Positions 1-9,158 are shown, numbered from the stretch's first letter. The stretch: 64,000 bases of DNA from Sedimentitalea sp041224545 (GCF_041224545.1 NZ_JBGFGP010000148.1:5682-69681); one strand, 5' to 3'. Numbers and translations: made by a program. Notes: generated from the letters alone by a model not told the origin.

Positions 1-384
1 CATCACGCAGTCAGAGCCGGCCGATCAGGTTATGGCGACGGCGATCCAGGCAACAAACACCCGCCCCTGCATCGGCTGACGCCTGCGCATCTGCACCGGT
101 GGCCACACCAGCCTGAAAAACCGGCGACAGACCCTCTGGCTGCGCCAAAGGGTCTGCGCCGGTTTCCAAGGGCATGGGTTTTCATACCCTCTTGGACTTT
201 ACCAAAATCACTCTTTAACAACGAACGCCAGGACGTCGGCAGAGCCGGGCCGCTTTTCCGAACCGGAGTCGCATCACATCTTCCAGAGTGTCGCGCGATT
301 AGCTTGACACCCCGAGCATGACCTGCGCGTTTAAATCATTGATTTCATGAAATTTCAGGTGAGTCAGTTCCATCGCGAGACGCG
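1..384. other. Gene-poor left edge of the window
   Basis: I see no convincing coding sequence here. The one small open frame on the minus strand (30-221) has low-complexity Arg/Gly/Cys-rich composition, no ribosome-binding site I trust and no recognisable domain. The stretch holds one strong hairpin at 116-165 that looks like a minus-strand terminator. It is probably the downstream flank of the sulfite dehydrogenase operon. Confidence 0.6.
116..165 (-). terminator. Rho-independent terminator downstream of the sulfite dehydrogenase genes
   Basis: AAACCGGCG and AGACCCT (118-135) pair with AGGGTCT and CGCCGGTTT (149-165) around a 13-base loop. Read on the minus strand, the stem is followed directly by five T residues (116-120 complement), as in an intrinsic terminator. 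It lies about 220 bases beyond the stop codon of the cytochrome gene at 385, so it would end that operon's transcript. Confidence 0.7.
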
Positions 385-1098
385 CTAGTTCAACTTGCGC
401 GGAAAGTTCGGCCGGTCGGTGTTGTAATGCGCCGTCAGATAATCGAGGATCTCGGTGCGGTCGGGCTCTTCAAGCTCGTCCATGCCCTGTTCGTCGACCA
501 TCCATTCGAACATCTCTTCCCATTCGTCGCGGGTCAGGCCCTGCTGTGCCACGATCATTTCCGAATGACAGGCGGTGCAGGCGTAATAGGTCGTCTCGAC
601 GCCCGGCGCATCGAACAGCACGCCAAATTCGTAGTCTTCTTCTTCGGTGGCCTCGTCTGGCGCGTCCGCCTCTGTGGCGCCAAATGTCAGCGGGGCGTCA
701 GAAAACCCGTTCAGATAGGCGATCAGACTTGCCCGCTCCGAGTCTTTCCTGAGGCCCGCAAAGCTCATCTTTGTCCCTTTGATTGCGTCTTTCGGTTTGG
801 CCAGAAAGGCGTCCAGCCGTTCGACGCTCCAGTCACCGCCAGCCTCGCTCAGGGCCGATGAATAGGCAAATCCGTCAACAGCCGCGACAGGTCCGCCGAC
901 GACACCAAAGAGGTTTGGGCCAACCTTGGATTTGCCGCCCTGCTCCACGGTATGGCAGGCGGCACATTTCTTGAACACGCGCGCGCCCTTTTCCGGGTCG
1001 GCGGCGGCCAGCGCAGCGTCAAGATCGGCAAGTGCCGGCGATGCTGCGGCCACGGCAATGGCCACAACGGTAAGGGTTCGCAGATTTGCGAATGCCAT
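385..1098 (-). CDS. Secreted dihaem cytochrome c, likely electron-accepting subunit of sulfite dehydrogenase
   Basis: A 237-residue protein with an N-terminal signal peptide (cleavage expected after ALA at about residue 24) and two covalent haem sites, CAACH (Cys45, Cys48, His49) and CTACH (Cys174, Cys177, His178). The first half reads as a class I cytochrome of the c550/c2 type. The second is a short acidic module like the small cytochromes that partner sulfite dehydrogenases. The start was set at ATG 1098 because a GGAG lies six bases upstream; an in-frame ATG 12 bases earlier is possible. It follows the molybdenum subunit by 58 bases on the same strand, so it probably takes electrons from sulfite oxidation and passes them to the respiratory chain in the periplasm. 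The family resembles SorB/SorU and SoxD; which of these it is closest to cannot be decided by eye. Confidence 0.75.
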   Translation of the reverse strand: MAFANLRTLTVVAIAVAAASPALADLDAALAAADPEKGARVFKKCAACHTVEQGGKSKVGPNLFGVVGGPVAAVDGFAYSSALSEAGGDWSVERLDAFLAKPKDAIKGTKMSFAGLRKDSERASLIAYLNGFSDAPLTFGATEADAPDEATEEEDYEFGVLFDAPGVETTYYACTACHSEMIVAQQGLTRDEWEEMFEWMVDEQGMDELEEPDRTEILDYLTAHYNTDRPNFPRKLN

Positions 1099-1127
1099 GG
1101 GGTTCTCCATTTCTCGAATCTCTGGCT

Positions 1128-1150
1128 GGGGTGACGGCATGCGTCACCCC
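1128..1150 (-). other. Intercistronic hairpin between the sulfite dehydrogenase genes
   Basis: A perfect eight-base inverted repeat, GGGGTGAC and GTCACCCC, surrounds a seven-base loop in the gap between the molybdenum subunit stop (1157) and the cytochrome start (1098). No T tract follows it on the minus strand. It is more likely an mRNA-stabilising or expression-ratio element than a full terminator. Confidence 0.45.
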
Positions 1151-1156
1151 GAACAG

Positions 1157-2452
1157 TCAGCTGGCGCGCACGCCAACCCTGTGCATGCTGTTGTTGAGAT
1201 ACCCTTTCGGGTTCCAGTCGATGGCAAAGGGCTGCATCACACCTTCGCTGTCCGTCGCGCGGGCCCAGATTTCGTAATACCCCGCCTGCGGAAACGAAAC
1301 GTCCGCGCGCCAGTTCTGCCAGGCACCGTCATTTACCGGGTCGTCAAGCTCGGCGGTTGACCATGTCGCGCCGAAATCGGTCGAGAGTTCAACCGTGGTG
1401 ATCGAACGGTCTCCGGACCAGGCATGGCCCCGCACCTGCGTGCTCATCCCGGTTTCCGCACCATTGGCCGGGAACGTCACCAGCGATTTGACCGGCATGC
1501 GTTCGATGATGACAAAATCCTCTTCCGGCACATCCTGACCGGGGGCCACCGGATAGCCGGGTACGCGATAAGAGGTGCCGGTCATCTTGGGGCCGTCATG
1601 CACCTGGTCGCGCAGCTCGATCCGGGTCAGCCATTTCTGTGCCGTCGACGCCGGCCAGCCGGGCACCACGAGGCGCAGCGGCGCGCCATTCATCGGGTGC
1701 AGCGCATCGCCATTCATTTCAAAGGCGATCAGGATGTTGTCGGTCAGGGCCTTGTCAATGGGCAGCCCGCGCGAGATCGGCAGCTTGTCGGCCTTGCCCG
1801 AAAGATGCGTGTCCGCGCCATAATGCGCCGTATAGACCACATTGGACTGGACCCCGGCCTTTTCCAGAACGTCCTTGAGCCGCACACCTGTCCATTCGGA
1901 ACACCCGATTGCGCCATAGGTCCACTGGTTGCCCTTGGCCGGCGGATTGAAGAAACCCCGCCCGTTGCCGCCGCATTCCAGCGTCAGCGCCATCGTCACG
2001 ACCTCGAACTGCTCGCGCAGGTCGGCGATGCTCAGTTCCATCGGGGTATCCACGAATCCGTCAATGGTCAGCGTCCAGGTCGCGGGGTCGACATCCTGGG
2101 GCGGAATACCGTTGTTCCGGATGAAATGCCGGTTTGTCGGCGTGATCGGGTCGTCCAGCAATTCGGGCGGCGTTTCGGCATTGACGGGGCGATCATTTAG
2201 GAGCGTCAGGCCGTCCTTGCCCACCAGAACGTCATCCTGCGCCATCGCCGCCGGGACGAACCCGACCGGCATGTTGCGATGAAAGGGGATCGACGTGCCG
2301 ACCATTGCCGCCATCGTGGCAAGACCGGTTCGTTTCAGGAACCCGCGCCGGTCAGGATTGGCAACACGGCCGAAAAACGCCTTGTCCGCCTTTTCCGGAT
2401 CTGTCGCGAAAAACTCCTGAACGGTGTGTTTCTTGTCGTCATCAAGCGCCAT
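1157..2452 (-). CDS. sorA: Tat-exported molybdopterin sulfite dehydrogenase, catalytic subunit (SorA/SorT-like)
   Basis: A 431-residue sulfite-oxidase-family protein that should oxidise sulfite to sulfate in the periplasm. A twin-arginine motif RRGFLKR begins at residue 35 and is followed by a hydrophobic segment, with cleavage plausible after AMA near residue 71, so the folded Mo enzyme would leave by the Tat route. The molybdenum-ligating cysteine is Cys160 in ECGGNGR. The C-terminal half carries the Ig-like dimerisation domain of the family (region RGHAWSG onwards), with the usual GAxWxxA-type pattern. The next gene is a secreted dihaem cytochrome c, the expected electron acceptor. SoxC is a relative, but no other sox thiosulfate genes lie nearby, so a stand-alone Sor-type enzyme is favoured. 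In a DMSP-degrading bacterium it would detoxify sulfite made from reduced sulfur. Confidence 0.8.
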   Translation of the reverse strand: MALDDDKKHTVQEFFATDPEKADKAFFGRVANPDRRGFLKRTGLATMAAMVGTSIPFHRNMPVGFVPAAMAQDDVLVGKDGLTLLNDRPVNAETPPELLDDPITPTNRHFIRNNGIPPQDVDPATWTLTIDGFVDTPMELSIADLREQFEVVTMALTLECGGNGRGFFNPPAKGNQWTYGAIGCSEWTGVRLKDVLEKAGVQSNVVYTAHYGADTHLSGKADKLPISRGLPIDKALTDNILIAFEMNGDALHPMNGAPLRLVVPGWPASTAQKWLTRIELRDQVHDGPKMTGTSYRVPGYPVAPGQDVPEEDFVIIERMPVKSLVTFPANGAETGMSTQVRGHAWSGDRSITTVELSTDFGATWSTAELDDPVNDGAWQNWRADVSFPQAGYYEIWARATDSEGVMQPFAIDWNPKGYLNNSMHRVGVRAS

Positions 2453-2588
2453 CTTGTCCTCCCTTGGGTACCGGCTTGGGTGCCTTTGAATGCCTTGGTT
2501 CGGAAAAGAGACGTTTCACATGCAAATTTTATTCCGCATGTGATCGATGTTTTTTTGAAGACGGGTCACTACCGCCGGACGCGCGCTT

Positions 2589-3602
2589 TCAGTTGGCGGA
2601 TAATTTGGCAAGCGGCGATGTCTCGCCTTCGACCAGATGACAGGCGACGCGATGAGTTGACGTTACCGCGTCCAGGGACGGTGCGCTTTCACGGCATTCT
2701 GGCGCGGCGACAGGGCAGCGTGACGCGAACCTGCAGCCCTTGGGCAGGTTCAGCGGATCCGGGGGGTCGCCGGGGATCAGAATGCGCTTCGCGTTCTCTC
2801 GCAGCTGGGGGTCAACCGAGGGAACGGCGGACAACAGCGCCTCGGTATAGGGATGCAGGGGGGTGTTGAACAATGACATGCGATCGGCATGTTCGACGAT
2901 CTTGCCCATATACATGACCGCGACGCTGTCGCACATGTGCTGTACGACACCCAGATCATGGCTGATGAACAGATAGGTCAGCCCGTATTCGGCCTGAAGG
3001 CGCCGTAACAGGTTCAGGATTTGCGCCTGCACCGCCACGTCCAGCGCCGATACCGGTTCATCGCAGATGATCACCTCGGGTTGGGTGGAAAGCGCGCGGG
3101 CTATGCCGATCCGCTGACGCTGACCGCCGGAGAACTGATGCGGGAACAGTCGTTTCTGTTCCGGGCGCAGACCGACCGCCTTGAACAACTGGTCAACGAT
3201 CTCTCGCTTTTCGGAGTCGGATTTGTCGGTCAGGCTGTCCAGGGGTTCACGTACGATGTCTTCCGCGCGCTTGCGCGGGTTCAATGAGGAATATGGGTCC
3301 TGAAAGATCACCTGAACCTTTTGGCGCATGTCCTTGAGATCATCGCGGTCAAGGGGCAGGATATCGCGGCCTTCCAGCTCTACCTTGCCGCTCGTCACAC
3401 CGCTCACAAGGCGGGCAATCGCGAGCGCGGCGGTCGTCTTGCCAGAGCCGGACTCGCCAACGATGGCCAGCGTCTCGCCCTTGCGGACGGTGAACGAGAT
3501 GTCATCCACCGCCGTCAGGTAGGTCTGCCTGGCAAACATTCCGCCCTTGCGGCGAACGCCAAAGCGGACCGTCAGGTTATGAACGTCGAGAAGGTCGGTC
3601 AT
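2589..3602 (-). CDS. Peptide/opine ABC transporter ATP-binding protein (DppF/OppF type)
   Basis: A 337-residue ATPase that energises import with its partner encoded immediately upstream. Visible motifs are Walker A GESGSGKTT, signature FSGGQRQR, Walker B IICDEPVSALD and the C-terminal oligopeptide-transporter extension with the cysteine pair in GCRFASRCP. The start at 3602 gives an ATGA overlap with the upstream ATPase stop, and a GGAGG lies upstream; a longer in-frame reading to 3719 would bury it inside the neighbouring gene. It is the last gene of the operon that starts at 8089 (binding protein, two permeases, two ATPases). The substrate cannot be read from the ATPase. Confidence 0.88.
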   Translation of the reverse strand: MTDLLDVHNLTVRFGVRRKGGMFARQTYLTAVDDISFTVRKGETLAIVGESGSGKTTAALAIARLVSGVTSGKVELEGRDILPLDRDDLKDMRQKVQVIFQDPYSSLNPRKRAEDIVREPLDSLTDKSDSEKREIVDQLFKAVGLRPEQKRLFPHQFSGGQRQRIGIARALSTQPEVIICDEPVSALDVAVQAQILNLLRRLQAEYGLTYLFISHDLGVVQHMCDSVAVMYMGKIVEHADRMSLFNTPLHPYTEALLSAVPSVDPQLRENAKRILIPGDPPDPLNLPKGCRFASRCPVAAPECRESAPSLDAVTSTHRVACHLVEGETSPLAKLSAN

Positions 3603-4588
3603 CACAAATCCTCCGCATGCCAGCAGGCAGAGCTGCGCGCGCTGCCGAATGGCACGTCCGGGGGTCTTGCGCTCAGGCATTTGTCGCTGGCGCGCGGGCA
3701 GCGCGGCGCGAACAGGCACAGATCCTGGCCGAATTCGGACAGTCCGGGCACGATTCCGGGAACTTCTGTCAGATCATGCCGTTCTTCCGTCAGGTTTGCC
3801 ATGATGTGCGGCACGCAGCTGATCAGCCCGCTGGTATAGGGGTGACGTGCATGGGTGATGACCTGATCGACCGGGCCTTCTTCGGCCTTGCGCCCCGCAT
3901 ACATCACGATCATCCGTTCGGACATCTCGGCCACCGCCCCCATGTCATGCGTGATCATGATGATCGACGTGCCGGTTTGTGCCCGCAGATCGCGCAACAG
4001 ATCGAAAATCTGGGCCTGAACCGTGACGTCCAGCGCGGTGGTCGGCTCGTCGGCGATCAGGATCTTGGGCGTGCAGGCCAGGGCGATGGCGATCATCACG
4101 CGTTGTCTCTGGCCGCCTGACATCTGGAACGGATAGGCGTCGACCCGGCTTTTGGGGTTTGGGATCTGCACCGCATCCAGGAGTTCGATGGCCTGAGCCC
4201 AGGCGGCTTTCTGGCCCAGGCCCTGATGCGCGCGCAAGACCTCGGCGATCTGTTCACCGACGGTGTAGACCGGGTTCAGCGACGTCATCGGTTCCTGGAA
4301 GATCATGCTGATTTCGTTGCCACGGATTTGGCGCAGCCGCCGTGGTGACGCGGTGGTCAGCTCTTCGCCATCGAACTGGATGCTGCCCGAGGCGACGCGG
4401 CCGATCCCTTCGGGCAAGAGCCCCATGATCGCAAGCGCGGTCATGGATTTGCCGCAGCCGGATTCACCCACGAAGCTGATGCTCTCACCATGCGCCAGTT
4501 CGAGATTGAGATTGTCGATGACCGGCGCGACCCCGGCCCGTGTCGCCAGTTCGATGCGCAGGTTTTCAACCTTGAGTAGCGGCGCCAT
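3602..4588 (-). CDS. Peptide/opine ABC transporter ATP-binding protein (DppD/OppD type)
   Basis: A 328-residue ATPase with Walker A GESGCGKS, Q-loop region MIFQEPMTSLNPV, signature MSGGQRQRVM, Walker B ILIADEPTTALD and the H-loop ITHDMG. The C-terminus has the CxxxxxC pattern of the oligopeptide/dipeptide family (CLFAPRCP). It overlaps the upstream permease gene by one base at its start and the downstream ATPase by an ATGA. This translational coupling fits a heterodimeric ATPase made in equal amounts. Confidence 0.88.
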   Translation of the reverse strand: MAPLLKVENLRIELATRAGVAPVIDNLNLELAHGESISFVGESGCGKSMTALAIMGLLPEGIGRVASGSIQFDGEELTTASPRRLRQIRGNEISMIFQEPMTSLNPVYTVGEQIAEVLRAHQGLGQKAAWAQAIELLDAVQIPNPKSRVDAYPFQMSGGQRQRVMIAIALACTPKILIADEPTTALDVTVQAQIFDLLRDLRAQTGTSIIMITHDMGAVAEMSERMIVMYAGRKAEEGPVDQVITHARHPYTSGLISCVPHIMANLTEERHDLTEVPGIVPGLSEFGQDLCLFAPRCPRASDKCLSARPPDVPFGSARSSACWHAEDL

Positions 4589-5469
4589 CAGCGTTTCCTC
4601 AGCTTTGGGTTCAGCGCATCGTTCAGACCGTCGCCAACCAGGCTGATTGCAAGGACGGTGATGAAGATCGCAAGCCCGGGTATGGTGACGGTAAAACCGG
4701 CCTCGAGGATGTATTGCCGGTTCGAGCCGATGATCTGGCCCCAGCTCACCACGTTGGGATCGGTCAGCCCGAGAAAGCTCAGCCCCGCTTCGAACAGGAT
4801 CGCGGACCCCACCATCAGCGCCGATTGCACGATGATCGGGGGCAGCGCGTTCGGCAGGATCACCTGGAACATGAGCTTGGCATTGGTGGCCCCGGATGCG
4901 CGGCTGGCCATGACATATTCAAGCTCGCGGACACGCTGGAACTCGGAACGCGTGATGCGCGCAACGGCGGTCCAGCTGACGATGCCGATGGCAAAGGTGA
5001 TCATCGGAAGGCTCGCTCCGAAGAGTGCGACAATGACCATCGAAAACAGCAAGGTGGGCAATACCTGGAAAAACTCGGTAAAGCGCATCAGCATCTCTTC
5101 GATGATGCCGCCGTAAAACCCGGCCAGCGCCCCGACCGTGACGCCGATCACCACGGTGACGATCGCCGCCGAAAGCCCGATGATCAGCGTCACGCGCGCC
5201 CCGTGCAGGATTTGCGACAGCAGATCCCGCCCAAGGTAATCGGTTCCCAGCAGAAAGCCCTCTTCGCCCGGCGGCGAGAACGGTGCCCAGACCATATCGA
5301 ACGGATCGGTCTGATACAGCATGGGGCCAAAGATCGCGGCAAGCACGATCAGCGACAACAGGGCCAGACCGAGCATGGCGGAATGGTTATGGCGGAACAT
5401 TTCCCACGCTTCAGAAAGCGGCGAGCGGGCCTTGGCAACCGGGGCGTCAACGGTTTGTTCGCTCATCAT
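4588..5469 (-). CDS. Peptide/opine ABC transporter permease (DppC/OppC type)
   Basis: A 293-residue inner-membrane permease with an N-terminal cytoplasmic tail, a first membrane span near residues 33-52 and five further spans. The hallmarks of the DppC class are present: LGTDYLGRDLLSQILHGAR after the first span and the EAA-type cytoplasmic loop ending in GATNAKLMFQVILPNALPP, which contacts the ATPases. It overlaps the DppB-like gene by an ATGA and the DppD-like gene by one base, so it belongs to one tightly coupled operon. Confidence 0.88.
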   Translation of the reverse strand: MMSEQTVDAPVAKARSPLSEAWEMFRHNHSAMLGLALLSLIVLAAIFGPMLYQTDPFDMVWAPFSPPGEEGFLLGTDYLGRDLLSQILHGARVTLIIGLSAAIVTVVIGVTVGALAGFYGGIIEEMLMRFTEFFQVLPTLLFSMVIVALFGASLPMITFAIGIVSWTAVARITRSEFQRVRELEYVMASRASGATNAKLMFQVILPNALPPIIVQSALMVGSAILFEAGLSFLGLTDPNVVSWGQIIGSNRQYILEAGFTVTIPGLAIFITVLAISLVGDGLNDALNPKLRKR

Positions 5470-6443
5470 GCACGTCCTTTCAGGCGCGGATCCACGAGCC
5501 GCAGAACAAAGTCGGTCAACAGGTTGCCCACAATGACCATCAAGGCGGAAAAGAACAGGATGCCCAGAATGGTCGGGGTATCACGCGCGAGAATCGACTG
5601 GAATGCGAGTGTCCCGAGACCCGGCCAGGCGAACACTGTCTCCACCAGCACCGCCCCGGAGATCACCGCGCTGAACTGAAGGCCTGCAAGGGTGATGACC
5701 GGTGACAGCGCGTTCTTGAGCGCGTGCTTGTATACCACTTCGCGTTCGGTAAGGCCCTTGGCCTTGGCGGTGCGAACATAGTCGGAACCAAGGGTTTCCA
5801 TCATCGACGCCCGGGACAGTCGTGAATAGAGCGCGAGAAAGATCGAGCCGAGGGTAATGGTCGGCAGCACCATGTGGCGGATAATGTCCAGCGTCTGGAC
5901 CCAAAAGCCGCCTTCCAGCGTAACGTCGCGCATGCCGGCCACCGGGAACCACTGGATTTTCAGGGAAAACGCGATCAAAAGCAGGATCCCGGTCCAGAAA
6001 ACCGGTGCGGAATAGCCGAACAGTGAGATGAAGGTGACAAAATGCGAGAGTATGCCATTGGGGCGGCGCGCGGAAATCACCCCCAGCACCACGCCCACAA
6101 TCATCGCGAAAAGCTGTGCGGTGAAAACCAGCAACAGCGTTGCGGGCAGCCGCTGCAGAATAAGTGTTGTCACCGGCTGATTGTAGTAGAACGAATACCC
6201 GAGATCGAACCGGATGACGCGGCCCAGATAACTTCCGAGTTGCACGATGAAAGGCTTGTCCAGGCCGTAATCGGCGCGGATTTGTGCCATGGTCTCCTCG
6301 TCCGCCCCGCCCATTGACTGTGCAATGGTGTCGGCGACGTCGCCGGGGGCAAGGTGCATCATCGTGAAATTGAGCACGAGGACCGCCAGCAGCAACAGAA
6401 CCGCGTAGAAAATCCGTGTCGTCGTAACACGCAATGCGTTCAT
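5466..6443 (-). CDS. Peptide/opine ABC transporter permease (DppB/OppB type)
   Basis: A 325-residue inner-membrane protein with a DppB-type N-terminal span, the extracytoplasmic loop typical of the family (DYGLDKPFIVQLGSYLGRVI) and an EAA loop (TAKAKGLTEREVVYKHALKNAL). It follows the solute-binding-protein gene after a 68-base gap that contains a strong hairpin. It overlaps the next permease gene by four bases and forms the membrane pore with it. Confidence 0.88.
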   Translation of the reverse strand: MNALRVTTTRIFYAVLLLLAVLVLNFTMMHLAPGDVADTIAQSMGGADEETMAQIRADYGLDKPFIVQLGSYLGRVIRFDLGYSFYYNQPVTTLILQRLPATLLLVFTAQLFAMIVGVVLGVISARRPNGILSHFVTFISLFGYSAPVFWTGILLLIAFSLKIQWFPVAGMRDVTLEGGFWVQTLDIIRHMVLPTITLGSIFLALYSRLSRASMMETLGSDYVRTAKAKGLTEREVVYKHALKNALSPVITLAGLQFSAVISGAVLVETVFAWPGLGTLAFQSILARDTPTILGILFFSALMVIVGNLLTDFVLRLVDPRLKGRA

Positions 6444-6479
6444 GGGGATCGCCTTTCAGCCGCTAAACAGGGTCGGATC

Positions 6480-6504
6480 GCCTGCGACCAGGACAGTCGC
6501 AGGC
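6480..6504 (-). other. GC-rich hairpin after the binding-protein gene
   Basis: GCCTGCGAC (6480-6488) and GTCGCAGGC (6496-6504) form a perfect nine-base stem with a seven-base loop. It lies between the binding-protein stop (6512) and the first permease start (6443), and no T tract follows on the minus strand. Such elements commonly protect the upstream message so that binding protein is made in excess over membrane parts. Equivalent hairpins follow the other two binding-protein genes with export signals in this window (20346 and 34002). Confidence 0.55.
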
Positions 6505-6511
6505 AACCGTA

Positions 6512-8089
6512 TCAGTCTTTCAGATAGATCCGATCCATCGGCGAACTGGAGGCCCAGATACCTTTTGGCGGGTTGCCGACCTTGTTGGAATAGATCGTAT
6601 GCTGAGGCACGGCATTGACGTAATAGATCGGCACCTCTTCAGCGACGATTTGCTGAAACTCCGCATAGAGCGCCTTGCGTTTTTCGGCGTCCATCTCGGT
6701 TGCGGCCTGAGCGAGGATTTCGTCAACGCGTTCGTTCGCATAGCCCTGGGTGTTCGACCAGACGCCCTTGCCGATATTCGAGCTCAGATAGGTCCGGTTC
6801 ACACCGATCACCGGGTCGCCCCAGTTATAGACGCTGTCAAACGAGAGGTCGAAATCCATGTTGCCCATGACCTGCGCCCAGCTCGGGAAATCGGGATGCG
6901 CGCGAACGGTCACGTTGATGCCAACCTTGGATAGCGCGGCCTTGACGTATTCGGTCTGAGCCTTGTAGCCGGGGAAACCGGGCACCTCGATATTCAGGTC
7001 GAAGCGTTTGCCGTTCTCCAGCGGATACCCGGCCTCGTCGAGCAGCGCATTCGCCTTGTCCAGGTCGAGTTCATAGGCCTCGACATCGGGCGTATAGAGC
7101 GGGCTGTCCGGGTGAATGCCGGTTCGGGCTTCGACGGCGGTGCCGCGCATGAGCGCCTTGAGAATGAAATTCTTGTCGATGGCATAGGCTATGGCCTGAC
7201 GCACCTTGACCTCCTGCAGGGGGCCACGGGTGGTGTTCATCGCCAGCCAGTCAATTGCGCCGATGCCGCCATATCCTTCCTTGGTCACGATCAGTTCGTC
7301 GTCGGATTTCAGCCGATTGATGATGGTGGGCTCGGATTCGAAAGTCGACATGTGAATTTCACCATTCTGCAAGGCGATCGCGCGCGCAGAACTGTCGTTG
7401 ATGATCCGGGCCACGATCCGGTCGAGATAGGGCAGGCCTTCTTCCCAATAGCCCTCGTAACGTTCGAGGATGACATGCTCGCCGGGTTTGAACTCGACCA
7501 GCTTGAACGGACCCGACCCCACGACATCCTCGTTGTTGCGCGGATGGTTATTGGGATCCTGCCCGTCGCCATAGATGTGTTTCGGGATGATCGCCATGAG
7601 TTGCCCGGACATGGCCAGCATCAGGGCCGGATGCGGAGTCGTCAGGTTTAGAACGGCCGTGTGTTCATCCGGGGTATCGACGCTTTCGACCGGGGCGAAC
7701 ATGGATTTGAACGGATGATATTGCTTGATCACATCCACCGAAAACGCGACGTCTTCGGACGTGATCGGCGTGCCGTCGTGGAAGGTGGCGTTTTCCTGCA
7801 AATATAGCGTTACCTTCAGCCCGTCGTCGCTGACCTCCCAGCTCTTGGCGAGATAGGGTTGCGGCGTCCAGTCGTCGTCATAACGCAACGGCGAGGCAAA
7901 GAGCTGGGTGCCCGGCATCCCCGTGGCCGTTCCCGATTGCACTGCGGGGTTCAGCACCCGCGGGGTGCCGCCCGGGAGGGAAACCACCAGCGTGCCGCCT
8001 GCCTTTGGCGTGTCTTGCGCCACAGCCGCCCCGGCAGAAAACGCCGCGATCAAGCTGGCCGCCAAGAGATTTTTGGTTCGTAGTTTCAT
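6512..8089 (-). CDS. Periplasmic solute-binding protein of a peptide/opine ABC transporter
   Basis: A 525-residue family 5 solute-binding protein. A signal peptide is evident (MKLRTKNLL start, cleavage near AVA at residue 24). The mature part shows typical family features: the tyrosine/tryptophan-rich pocket segments, the GSGPFKLVEFKPGEHVILER stretch and the late VPIYYVNA region. It is the first gene of a five-gene importer operon (8089 down to 2589). An AGGGAG about 13 bases upstream supports the ATG at 8089. A LysR regulator gene lies directly upstream on the same strand and an amidohydrolase beyond it, so the ligand may be an amide or modified amino acid rather than a plain peptide; this is inference. 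Confidence 0.87.
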   Translation of the reverse strand: MKLRTKNLLAASLIAAFSAGAAVAQDTPKAGGTLVVSLPGGTPRVLNPAVQSGTATGMPGTQLFASPLRYDDDWTPQPYLAKSWEVSDDGLKVTLYLQENATFHDGTPITSEDVAFSVDVIKQYHPFKSMFAPVESVDTPDEHTAVLNLTTPHPALMLAMSGQLMAIIPKHIYGDGQDPNNHPRNNEDVVGSGPFKLVEFKPGEHVILERYEGYWEEGLPYLDRIVARIINDSSARAIALQNGEIHMSTFESEPTIINRLKSDDELIVTKEGYGGIGAIDWLAMNTTRGPLQEVKVRQAIAYAIDKNFILKALMRGTAVEARTGIHPDSPLYTPDVEAYELDLDKANALLDEAGYPLENGKRFDLNIEVPGFPGYKAQTEYVKAALSKVGINVTVRAHPDFPSWAQVMGNMDFDLSFDSVYNWGDPVIGVNRTYLSSNIGKGVWSNTQGYANERVDEILAQAATEMDAEKRKALYAEFQQIVAEEVPIYYVNAVPQHTIYSNKVGNPPKGIWASSSPMDRIYLKD

Positions 8090-8234
8090 GAATGTTCGGT
8101 CTCCCTGATTATGACCCGTCGCATGTGCCGCTGTTTTTCACAGTCGATCAATTCGCATCAGCCTAGCGCAGGCTTCTTCCATCAAAAAACTGATAAATTA
8201 GACAGCTATCCCCCAAAAAACCGGTGAAAGCACT

Positions 8235-9158
8235 TCATGACACAACCAGATGATCGAACGCACCATCCCTGCTCAGTTCAAGGCAGTTCTCGATAAACGC
8301 CCTGATCATTTTCGGGACTCCGGTGGTGTTGCCGATTGCGATGCCGAAAGGGGTGGCCGGAGCGCCGTCCAGAATCGGCACGATCCGATAGCCGGACTCG
8401 GCCTCGCGATAGTCGAGCGGACGTATGTTGAGCATCGCGACCCCGAACCCGCCGGCGACGAGCGCGCGCAGGATCTCGGATGATCGCGTGGTATGGGCGA
8501 TTTCCGGGTCCAGTCCGGCCCGTTGGAACATGTCGTTGTAATAATCGCGTGCACCCGGCAGATCGAGCATGACAAGCGGTCTTTCGGAAAGCTCGGCGAG
8601 CGACGTCTTGCCCGCATTGGCAATCGGATCGTCATTCGACACAATCGCAAATGGCGGTGGGGAAAACAGGGGGTAAAAGCGGTGCTTGGCATCTTTGAAA
8701 ATATCATATGTGAATGCCAGGTCCGCCTCGCCCTCGTTGACGAAATCCACAATCGCCGAAAGCGATCCTTCCAGAACGGTGATAGACAGGCCGGGAAAGC
8801 GCTCGGTGACGCTGCGCAGGATGATCGGCAGAAAGGACGGTGCAGCGGTCACGTAGCATGCAATTCGCAGCGTCCCGCGCGCCGTGCCGGCGACAGACTG
8901 GATCTCGGTCTGAAAATTTCTTGCCTGCTGCAGGAACCGGCGGATCAGGACCAGGGATTGGGTGCCCTGCGGGGTAGGTCGAATGCCCTTGGACGGGGTG
9001 CGGATAAAAAGATCGTATCCCAAGCCTACCTCCAGCGCCTCGATTGCAGCGGTAATCGAGCTCTGAGAAATCGAAAGCTCGCAGGCTGCGCTCGCTATTG
9101 ATCCGAGCCGACCGGCGGCCTCGACATATCGGAGTTGTTTCAGGGTAAAGTTCTGCAA
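8235..9158 (-). CDS. LysR-family transcriptional regulator
   Basis: A 307-residue protein with an N-terminal winged helix (residues 1-60, including IASAACELSISQSSITAAIEALE and LFIRTPSKGIRPTPQG) and a LysR effector domain of the periplasmic-binding fold. The start is a TTG at 9158, giving the family-typical LKQLRYVEAAGRLGS at residues 7-21; a GGTGG lies upstream. It is divergent from the amidohydrolase gene and sits upstream of the ABC importer operon on its own strand. It is therefore placed to control both, possibly in response to the imported substrate. Confidence 0.85.
   Translation of the reverse strand: MQNFTLKQLRYVEAAGRLGSIASAACELSISQSSITAAIEALEVGLGYDLFIRTPSKGIRPTPQGTQSLVLIRRFLQQARNFQTEIQSVAGTARGTLRIACYVTAAPSFLPIILRSVTERFPGLSITVLEGSLSAIVDFVNEGEADLAFTYDIFKDAKHRFYPLFSPPPFAIVSNDDPIANAGKTSLAELSERPLVMLDLPGARDYYNDMFQRAGLDPEIAHTTRSSEILRALVAGGFGVAMLNIRPLDYREAESGYRIVPILDGAPATPFGIAIGNTTGVPKMIRAFIENCLELSRDGAFDHLVVS

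Noticed and set aside
30..221. A 63-codon minus-strand frame at the left edge.
   Set aside because: Cys/Arg/Gly-rich low-complexity product that runs straight through the terminator hairpin.
1157..2452. Calling the molybdenum enzyme SoxC of the thiosulfate-oxidising complex.
   Set aside because: No soxXYZAB or soxD-type neighbours are present, and the partner cytochrome is shorter than SoxD as I know it; a Sor-type enzyme is simpler.
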